A DNA stretch of 29,209 nt from Anaerolineae bacterium (GTDB lineage Bacteria > Chloroflexota > Anaerolineae > Anaerolineales > E44-bin32), in assembly GCA_030598885.1 (NCBI GenBank), contig JAUVOZ010000004.1, positions 1 through 29,209 of the forward strand, given 5' to 3'. This document shows positions 24,205 through 29,209 of the stretch, in pieces. The position numbers and the translations under genes are program-made. The notes beneath the pieces are model-generated. The model saw nothing but the letters and a program-made list of their open reading frames with translations, had not been told where the DNA came from and ran no database searches. Every line of letters begins with the position of its first letter. The first letter of the stretch is position 1.

Positions 24205-25470
24205 CTAGGCTAACTTTTTCCCCTGCAAGCTCGAATAGATGTCGAGAATCTGCTCGACGATCTCACTCCAAGCATAAGCCTTAGCATACTTGGCTGCCTG
24301 ATTCCCCAACTTCGCTCTCAATACATCATCTTGGATGATAACCCGGAGTCTTTCAGCCAACGCCTCAGGATCAGCTGTTGGTACGTGAAAACCTGTTTCG
24401 CCGTCTCGAACTAGAAATGCTAGACCTCCCGTCTCTGAAGCTACAACTGGGGTCCCACAGGCCATTGCTTCCAGAGCTACCAAACCGAAGGATTCATAAT
24501 GGGAGGGCACAACGACCACCTCAGCCGCTGAGTAATAATATTGGAGTGTGTCTTGATCTCGTTTGCCAAGGAAGGTGATCAGATCCAAGATTCCAAGGGA
24601 CTTACGTAGCGATTGCAAACGCTCCATCTCGGTGGTCATCTGTTCTCGGCTGACTTGAGGATCACCACCTATTACCGCTAGGCAGAAGGGATGCTCATCC
24701 AATACTCCCTCTCCATGAAGGATTCCAACCGCCTCAATTAATGTATCGATGCCTTTCAATGGTTCGATGCGGCCGACATAGAGCAGCATGCGATCATGAC
24801 AAGGCACGCCAATATAATCTTTTGCTTCATCCTTTGGAATCGGATAGAAGCGACTCGTATCCACACCAGGTGGGACGACTACCACCCGGTCGATGTTCTC
24901 ATGGTACAACCACTGGATTTGCGCCACTTCCGCTGGAGTAGCTGCCACTACTCGATCTGCCTCCCGCAACAGGCGGCGTTCCGTGTCCAAACGTAGGTTT
25001 GAAGATTCCTCCTCCACACTGCGCGCGACCCGGTTCTTCATCACCGCCAATGTGTGGAACATCTGGATCAGCGGGATGTTCCAGGCTTGACGTAAAGCCA
25101 AACCAACCAGACCCGAGAGCCAATAATGACTGTGGATTAGATCGTATTCAAATCCTTTCGTTTCAGCGAAATTCAGGACACCTTCGGTAAAGCTATCGAT
25201 ATACTCAGCCAAGTGGGGTTTGCTCATTGCGATTTCCGGTCCGGCCGGCACATGTACAACCCGGTTTCCATAACCAAGGTGATGAAGTATATGCGGTACA
25301 TGCTCATCCTGTGATCGAGTAAAGACATCCACACATACGCCATGTCGACCGAGTTCACAGGTCAAATCGCGCACATAGACATTCATTCCCCCAGTATCTT
25401 TACCCCCTAAAGTTGCCAGAGGGCACGTATGGTAGGAGAGCATCGCGATCCGCATGATTACATTATCCAT
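24205..25470 (-). CDS. GT4-family glycosyltransferase, MshA / sucrose-phosphate-synthase-like
   Basis: 421 aa, GT-B fold retaining glycosyltransferase. The N-terminal domain has GGKDTGGMNVYVRDL (sugar-nucleotide/acceptor loop), IHSHYWLSG and FHTLAVMKNR. The C-terminal donor domain has VPPGVDTSRFYP, LYVGRIEPLKG and the E-x7-E motif in YESFGLVALEAMACGTP. This pattern is closest to inositol-phosphate N-acetylglucosaminyltransferase (MshA) and sucrose-phosphate synthases, but bacterial GT4 enzymes with it act on many acceptors. ATG at 25470 follows AGAAGGGG. ATG at 25455 is an alternative. It is transcribed divergently from tRNA-Thr. A single gene, so no pathway context. Confidence 0.85.
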   Translation of the reverse strand: MDNVIMRIAMLSYHTCPLATLGGKDTGGMNVYVRDLTCELGRHGVCVDVFTRSQDEHVPHILHHLGYGNRVVHVPAGPEIAMSKPHLAEYIDSFTEGVLNFAETKGFEYDLIHSHYWLSGLVGLALRQAWNIPLIQMFHTLAVMKNRVARSVEEESSNLRLDTERRLLREADRVVAATPAEVAQIQWLYHENIDRVVVVPPGVDTSRFYPIPKDEAKDYIGVPCHDRMLLYVGRIEPLKGIDTLIEAVGILHGEGVLDEHPFCLAVIGGDPQVSREQMTTEMERLQSLRKSLGILDLITFLGKRDQDTLQYYYSAAEVVVVPSHYESFGLVALEAMACGTPVVASETGGLAFLVRDGETGFHVPTADPEALAERLRVIIQDDVLRAKLGNQAAKYAKAYAWSEIVEQILDIYSSLQGKKLA

Positions 25471-25483
25471 CAACCCCTTCTTC

Positions 25484-25513
25484 TTGCCAAGGATTCTTGT
25501 CGGCTGGTATAAT
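25484..25513 (+). promoter_or_regulatory. Promoter of tRNA-Thr
   Basis: TTGCCA (25484-25489), an 18-nt spacer and a perfect TATAAT (25508-25513). The predicted start is about 4 nt before the mature tRNA end. It lies in the divergent spacer with the glycosyltransferase. Confidence 0.65.
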
Positions 25514-25523
25514 CCCTTGCGAT

Positions 25524-25596
25524 GCCAGCGTAGCTCAGTCGGCAGAGCAATCGCTTCGTAAGCGATGGGTCAGGGGTTCGACTCCCCTCGCTGGCT
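25524..25596 (+). tRNA. tRNA-Thr (anticodon CGT)
   Basis: A full cloverleaf: acceptor GCCAGCG with CGCTGGC (7 bp), D arm GCTC/GAGC with loop AGTCGGCA, anticodon stem ATCGC/GCGAT with loop TTCGTAA (anticodon 25557-25559), and T arm AGGGG/CCCCT around TTCGACT. The discriminator base is T. The 3' CCA is not encoded. It decodes ACG. A terminator hairpin follows directly. Confidence 0.95.
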
Positions 25597-25599
25597 TGG

Positions 25600-25622
25600 A
25601 GCGCTCCGATATGAGCGCTTTT
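25600..25622 (+). terminator. Intrinsic terminator after tRNA-Thr
   Basis: AGCGCTC pairs with GAGCGCT (7 bp, 6-nt loop) and is followed by TTTT then CCTTTC. It separates the tRNA transcript from udk. Confidence 0.7.
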
Positions 25623-25640
25623 CCTTTCATCCTGAGCGCG

Positions 25641-25646
25641 TATAAT
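25641..25646 (+). promoter_or_regulatory. -10 box immediately upstream of udk
   Basis: A perfect TATAAT ends 6 nt before the udk ATG at 25653, with no good -35 at the usual distance. If used, transcription would start at or next to the A of the ATG, giving a leaderless mRNA. No Shine-Dalgarno is visible before this ATG, which fits. Confidence 0.45.
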
Positions 25647-25652
25647 GAAAGC

Positions 25653-26285
25653 ATGGTCAAAAGCCATTCACCGATTGTGATCGGCATCGCCGGGGGCACC
25701 GGCTCTGGCAAGACGACCGTTGCCAACGTGATCCTTGATCGGGTCGGTGCAGATAAGATCGCCTTCCTGACCCACGATGCCTACTACAAAGACCTCGATC
25801 ATCTACCACGCGCCCAACGTGATATGATCAATTTCGACCACCCTGATTCTCTCGAAACAACGCTTTTTGTTGACCATATCAAGCAGCTTAGCCACTGGCA
25901 AACAGTGGAAATTCCGATCTACGACTTCACCACACACACTCGCACAGAAAATACAACCCGCGTTGAACCTCGACCTGTGATTCTGGTAGAGGGTATTCTG
26001 ATCTTCGCTGAGTCCGCCCTACGTAAGCTGTTCGATGTCAAGATATTTGTCGACACGCCAGCCGACATCCGATTCATCCGGCGTCTGCAGCGCGACATTA
26101 TCGAGCGAGGTCGTACGGTCGAATCAGTAATCCAACAGTATCAATCCACCGTACGCCCGATGCATCTGGAGTTCGTCGAATCATCTAAGCGTTATGCGGA
26201 TGTGATCATACCCGAAGGGGGGTTCAACACTGTCGCGATGGACATGGTCGTGGCTCGCACGGAAGAATTGCTGGCCCAGCGCTAG
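25653..26285 (+). CDS. udk: Uridine kinase (uridine/cytidine kinase)
   Basis: 210 aa, the usual length. It phosphorylates uridine and cytidine with ATP or GTP in pyrimidine salvage. Seen: the P-loop GGTGSGKTT at 14-22, HDAYYKDLDHLP (nucleoside-binding Asp/Tyr), NFDHPDSL, PIYDFTTHTR, VILVEGIL (Walker B) and the lid-type stretch RFIRRLQRDIIERGR. The frame is open upstream through the tRNA, but the true start is ATG at 25653 (MVKSHSP). It lies directly after a TATAAT and before the conserved core. The following cyclophilin gene is 38 nt downstream and may be co-transcribed. Confidence 0.92.
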   Translation: MVKSHSPIVIGIAGGTGSGKTTVANVILDRVGADKIAFLTHDAYYKDLDHLPRAQRDMINFDHPDSLETTLFVDHIKQLSHWQTVEIPIYDFTTHTRTENTTRVEPRPVILVEGILIFAESALRKLFDVKIFVDTPADIRFIRRLQRDIIERGRTVESVIQQYQSTVRPMHLEFVESSKRYADVIIPEGGFNTVAMDMVVARTEELLAQR

Positions 26286-26323
26286 AGCTATGACCTCCCC
26301 CTATCAACCTATAAGGAGAACCC

Positions 26324-26836
26324 ATGCCTTCCAAGCAATATCCATCATCGCCACCGATGGTGATCGACCAGACAAAAAGTTACACAGCAACCATTAAAAC
26401 AGATCTTGGTGATATTTCCATTCAGTTACATGCAGACAAAGCGCCTCAGACGGTGAACAATTTCGTCTTCCTGGCGAAGGATGGTTTCTACAACGGTTTA
26501 ATCTTCCATCGCGTGATCGCCGACTTCATGGCTCAGGGCGGCGACCCCACCGGAACCGGAAGCGGTGGACCAGGCTACAAATTCGAAGATGAATTCCACC
26601 CGGAATTGCGGCACGATGGCCCCGGCGTGCTCTCGATGGCCAACGCAGGTCCAAACACAAACGGCTCCCAATTCTTCATCACCCACGTCGCTACACCCTG
26701 GTTGGATGATCGCCATTCAGTGTTCGGAAAGGTCGTAGATGGCATTGACATTTTTTTGTCTATCCCCCCACGCGACCCTAATGAACCACATACACCATCA
26801 ATAACAATCCAGGCTGTCGAGATCACCGAGACATGA
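26324..26836 (+). CDS. Peptidyl-prolyl cis-trans isomerase, cyclophilin type
   Basis: 170 aa, a single-domain cyclophilin that catalyses proline isomerisation during protein folding. There is no signal peptide, so it is cytosolic. Active-site residues align with human CypA: R63, F68, M69 and Q71 in FHRVIADFMAQGGD, Q116 and F118 in NTNGSQFFIT, W126, and H131 in PWLDDRHSVFGKV. The N-terminal 18 residues are an extra polar extension. AAGGAG lies 7 nt before ATG. Its stop overlaps the next start as ATGA, so the two genes are translated together. Confidence 0.92.
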   Translation: MPSKQYPSSPPMVIDQTKSYTATIKTDLGDISIQLHADKAPQTVNNFVFLAKDGFYNGLIFHRVIADFMAQGGDPTGTGSGGPGYKFEDEFHPELRHDGPGVLSMANAGPNTNGSQFFITHVATPWLDDRHSVFGKVVDGIDIFLSIPPRDPNEPHTPSITIQAVEITET

Positions 26837-27405
26837 CTGATCGATCCTGGCTATCCGGTTGGCGATTGACCCTGATCCGGATCTTTTCGTTTGTAGTGGT
26901 CATCACCATCACGGTCTATATCTTCTCGATCCGAGATCAAGCCGATCGGCTTGCCGGATATGGATATCCAGGGATTTTTCTCCTATCCATCATGGCCAAC
27001 GCGACATTGATCCTGCCAGTCCCAGGCATCGCGCTAACCTTCACTCTGGGAGCGGTATTTCCCCCATTCTGGGTGGCATTGGCTGCCGGTTCCGGCGCTG
27101 CCCTGGGTGAATTGACAGGATACTTGGCAGGTTTCAGCGGTCGAGGAGCGATTGAAAACAACCCGACTTATAAACGAATCAAGGATTGGACCGCCGATCA
27201 TGGTGGATGGGCAATCCTGCTCCTGGCTTTCATTCCTAATCCCCTCTTCGATCTGGGAGGAGTTGCCGCGGGTGCTTTGGGTATGCCGGTCCAGATTTTC
27301 TTCTTTTGGGCTTGGATTGGCAAGACGCTAAAAATGCTTCTCTTCGCATACGCCGGCGCGGCTTCGGTCGACTGGTTGATAAATTTGATGGGCGGTGTAC
27401 CGTAA
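26833..27405 (+). CDS. VTT-domain (DedA/SNARE-associated-like) membrane protein
   Basis: 190 aa with about five hydrophobic segments. The central region (GYPGIFLLSIMANATLILPVPG, then GAALGELTGYLAGFSGRG and the AFIPNPLFDLGGVAAGALGMP stretch) matches the VTT/DedA-type fold. It has re-entrant helices carrying conserved Pro/Asn and a Gly-rich motif. Family members are implicated in lipid flipping and membrane homeostasis. A more exact role cannot be assigned. ATG overlaps the cyclophilin stop by four bases. The gene ends in a 140-nt convergent spacer. Confidence 0.8.
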   Translation: MTDRSWLSGWRLTLIRIFSFVVVITITVYIFSIRDQADRLAGYGYPGIFLLSIMANATLILPVPGIALTFTLGAVFPPFWVALAAGSGAALGELTGYLAGFSGRGAIENNPTYKRIKDWTADHGGWAILLLAFIPNPLFDLGGVAAGALGMPVQIFFFWAWIGKTLKMLLFAYAGAASVDWLINLMGGVP

Positions 27406-27544
27406 CAGATTTTGGATTCTCAACTCAGGAACCCAATCTTGACTGCACTAATAATTTAAACGCGTGAAAGGGAACGGTTTATTTTTTTCCTGCTGGCGGC
27501 TACATTTTTCAGCTGACTCAATCTTGGAATTCATAGGTCAGCGA

Positions 27545-28654
27545 CTATAGTTTGTAGACCTCCCGGTGTAGCGTCACCCGATCAAGTGCATCTGAGACAA
27601 CCTCAACCCCCAAACCAGAACCAGTCGGCACATCGATCGTGCTGTCGGGGTTAAGTGTGAAACGCGGTTCAGCGATATCCTCAGCGTAATATCGATCCGA
27701 TGCCGAGATATCCCCTGGCAAAGTAAATCCAGGAAGGGACGCCAACGCCAAGTTTGCAGCCCGACCGATCCCGGTTTCAAGCATCCCCCCACACCAGACC
27801 GGAACGCCGGCTTCGTAGCACAGGTCATGTACCGCCAATCCTTCCAATAATCCACTCACCCTACCCGCCTTGATATTAATTACCCGGCAGGCGTCAATCT
27901 CCAATGCCTGGCGGGCATGACGGGCTGAGAGGATGCTCTCGTCGAGACATATCGGCGTTTGTAAACGCGCCTGAAGTCGACTATGGTCAATGAGATCATC
28001 CTCCGCAAGTGGTTGTTCGATAAGCAGAAGCTGTTGGTTGTCCAACTCCTCGAATACCGCAACATCTTCCAACGTGTAAGCGGAGTTCGCATCGACTTGG
28101 AGGGGCAGATCGGGGAAAGATTTTCGCACCGCCTCAACCTCAAACACATCTCGCCCAGGTTTGATCTTTATCTTTACCCGCCGGTAGCCCGCTTCGACAT
28201 ATCGGCCGACAGCGTCAACCAAAGCACTAGGATCCTGCTGGATGCCAATCGATACACCAACCGGCACCCGCTCAACCACTCCACCCAAGATTGTGGTCAG
28301 AGACTTTCCTTGCACCTTCCCCATGAGATCCCACAATGCCATTTCAAGACCAGCCCGGGCCAGGTTATGCCCTTTAAAAGCTCCTAAGCCACGGTGGTAA
28401 TCTTCGACATCAGCGACCTCACGCCCAAGAACTGTCGGAATATAGAATTCTGACAATATATGCCACGCCGTTTTAGTTGTCTCGTAGCTGTAACCCGGAG
28501 TAATTCCAGCGACACACTCCCCCCAGCCAGTCATCCCTTCACAATCTACTCTGAGTATGAGGCAATCCCGATCAAGCTCTACACCGAAGGATGTCTCAAA
28601 CGGCTCACGCAACCTCATTCGTACGTGCCGTAGTTCAATAACCTCAATCTTCAT
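27545..28654 (-). CDS. Enolase-superfamily N-acylamino acid racemase / o-succinylbenzoate synthase
   Basis: 369 aa from ATG at 28654. Enolase-superfamily MLE subgroup: capping domain (about 1-125) and TIM barrel. Catalytic residues are in place: K161-x-K163 (KIKIKPG), metal ligands D188 (VDANSAY), E213 (IEQPL) and D238 (LDES), and the opposing base K262 in NIKAGRVSG. This pattern fits NSAR/OSBS enzymes, which racemise N-succinyl- or N-acyl-amino acids or make o-succinylbenzoate for menaquinone. No other men gene is nearby. The overlapping upstream GNAT gene favours the racemase role. A longer start at 28714 would lie wholly inside that gene. AAAGGA lies 10 nt before ATG. Confidence 0.88.
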   Translation of the reverse strand: MKIEVIELRHVRMRLREPFETSFGVELDRDCLILRVDCEGMTGWGECVAGITPGYSYETTKTAWHILSEFYIPTVLGREVADVEDYHRGLGAFKGHNLARAGLEMALWDLMGKVQGKSLTTILGGVVERVPVGVSIGIQQDPSALVDAVGRYVEAGYRRVKIKIKPGRDVFEVEAVRKSFPDLPLQVDANSAYTLEDVAVFEELDNQQLLLIEQPLAEDDLIDHSRLQARLQTPICLDESILSARHARQALEIDACRVINIKAGRVSGLLEGLAVHDLCYEAGVPVWCGGMLETGIGRAANLALASLPGFTLPGDISASDRYYAEDIAEPRFTLNPDSTIDVPTGSGLGVEVVSDALDRVTLHREVYKL

Positions 28655-29209
28655 GCCCAGCCAATGTCCTTTCACTATGAGCAAGCACATAATACGAGCG
28701 CGGGAGTTGCTCATCCCGCATAGAGACGAAATCGGTCACTATGTATCCCGAGTTAAATGCTCCCTCAAGTATCTCACGAGTGTGCAACCGCCATGTTTGT
28801 GCTAACCTGATGTCAATCTCCTTCATAAGCTGGTAATCTTCCGGAATTTCAACCAACACCAGATTTCCCTCTGGTGCAACCCATCTCTCTGCGGGGTGAA
28901 GCAGATCTTTGTCACCTAAAATCGCCGGATTCAACACCTGAGTACCGGCATTGAGATGATTAGTTAAGTTAAGTGGACGATGCGTTCCCTCAAGACGCGA
29001 GACTACTCCGACCGTGGCAACCCACCAATCCACCTGAAAGCGGTCGGATGGCAGATCAACATTTCGGTCGTCTAACATCGAATCGTATGCATCACGAATG
29101 TAATGGGAGCAAATCGCCCCCAATTGATGGATATTGAGGTGAGCATCCTGGCATAAGAGAGGATCATATCTCCAGGTGATTAAACTGATTCCTTGTTCCA
29201 TTACCGCCA
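28644..29209 (-). CDS. GNAT-superfamily acyltransferase (COG3375-like), N-terminus beyond the window
   Basis: The frame is open to the right edge, so at least 187 C-terminal codons are visible and the GNAT acyl-CoA core start is missing. The stretch ITWRYDPLLCQDAHLNIHQLG, followed by SDRFQVDWWV, is typical of the COG3375 type acetyltransferases that neighbour N-acylamino-acid racemases. The 3' end overlaps the racemase start by 11 nt, so expression is coupled. In Geobacillus kaustophilus such a pair (D-amino-acid N-succinyltransferase plus N-succinylamino acid racemase) converts D- to L-amino acids together with a desuccinylase. By analogy this would acylate the D-amino acid, which is an inference. 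Confidence 0.75.
   Translation of the reverse strand, partial: AVMEQGISLITWRYDPLLCQDAHLNIHQLGAICSHYIRDAYDSMLDDRNVDLPSDRFQVDWWVATVGVVSRLEGTHRPLNLTNHLNAGTQVLNPAILGDKDLLHPAERWVAPEGNLVLVEIPEDYQLMKEIDIRLAQTWRLHTREILEGAFNSGYIVTDFVSMRDEQLPRSYYVLAHSERTLAGHED

Noticed and set aside
24205..25470. Mycothiol synthesis (MshA) linked to the maleylpyruvate-isomerase-like protein at 4125-4952
   Set aside because: The two genes are 19 kb apart, GT4 sequences of this type serve many acceptors, and no other msh gene is in the window.
25497..25652. N-terminal extension of udk across the tRNA
   Set aside because: The extension translates the tRNA and its terminator. The kinase family begins near MVKSHSP at 25653.
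27421..27540. Two similar CAATCTTG words in the 140-nt convergent spacer
   Set aside because: Very short and without symmetry or flanking structure. Treated as chance.

Overview
The window reads like a chromosomal segment of a member of the Chloroflexota, probably an Anaerolineae-like bacterium. This is an inference. The supporting signs are surface and membrane proteins with Thr/Pro-rich low-complexity linkers, several zinc-ribbon/single-TM proteins, an ATP-type PEP carboxykinase, a free-standing S23-type four-helix-bundle gene, and mid-GC DNA. There is no rRNA, phage module, transposase or CRISPR array. One tRNA gene is present. Both ends of the window cut through genes.

Layout. 1-5700 (+ strand): the C-terminal part of a membrane protein (possibly an ECF S component) closed by a strong hairpin. 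Then come an MTA/SAH deaminase (mtaD), a Cys/Met-metabolism PLP enzyme, a class II aldolase, a DinB/maleylpyruvate-isomerase-like protein and an ICMT-like membrane methyltransferase. Together the first three could form a methylthio-nucleoside/methionine salvage group. 5757-12257: a secreted beta-propeller lipoprotein (-), then a + strand run of a triple-zinc-ribbon membrane protein, an MFS exporter, an alpha/beta hydrolase and a Gfo/Idh/MocA oxidoreductase. 12519-22271 (- strand): transcribed from high to low coordinates, hyuA, an S23 four-helix-bundle gene, hyuB, an aspartate-type aminotransferase, pckA (ATGA overlap with the aminotransferase), an LCP-family protein and a TPR-like Thr/Pro-rich membrane protein. 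22577-27405: a double-zinc-ribbon membrane protein (+), a small membrane protein (-), a MshA/SPS-like GT4 glycosyltransferase (-), tRNA-Thr(CGT) with its own promoter and terminator, then udk, a cyclophilin and a VTT/DedA-like membrane protein (+). 27545-end (-): an N-acylamino-acid racemase/OSBS-type enolase-superfamily enzyme downstream of a truncated GNAT acyltransferase, suggesting amino-acid racemisation through N-acyl derivatives.

The most striking region is 19633-20293. An S23 four-helix-bundle gene sits between hyuA and hyuB. It is bracketed by inverted GTGAAAC-type heptamer repeats with a 13-bp perfect inverted core, and more widely by a 9-bp direct repeat (TTATTGAGG on the - strand). 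The heptamer array supplies the last five codons and the stop of hyuA, and runs into the ribosome-binding region of the S23 gene. Collapsing the two direct-repeat copies in silico joins hyuA to hyuB in one uninterrupted frame of about 1,190 codons, a size known for fused HyuA-HyuB/5-oxoprolinase proteins. The simplest reading is insertion of a small S23-bearing element, built like the 23S rRNA intervening sequences but located in a protein-coding operon.
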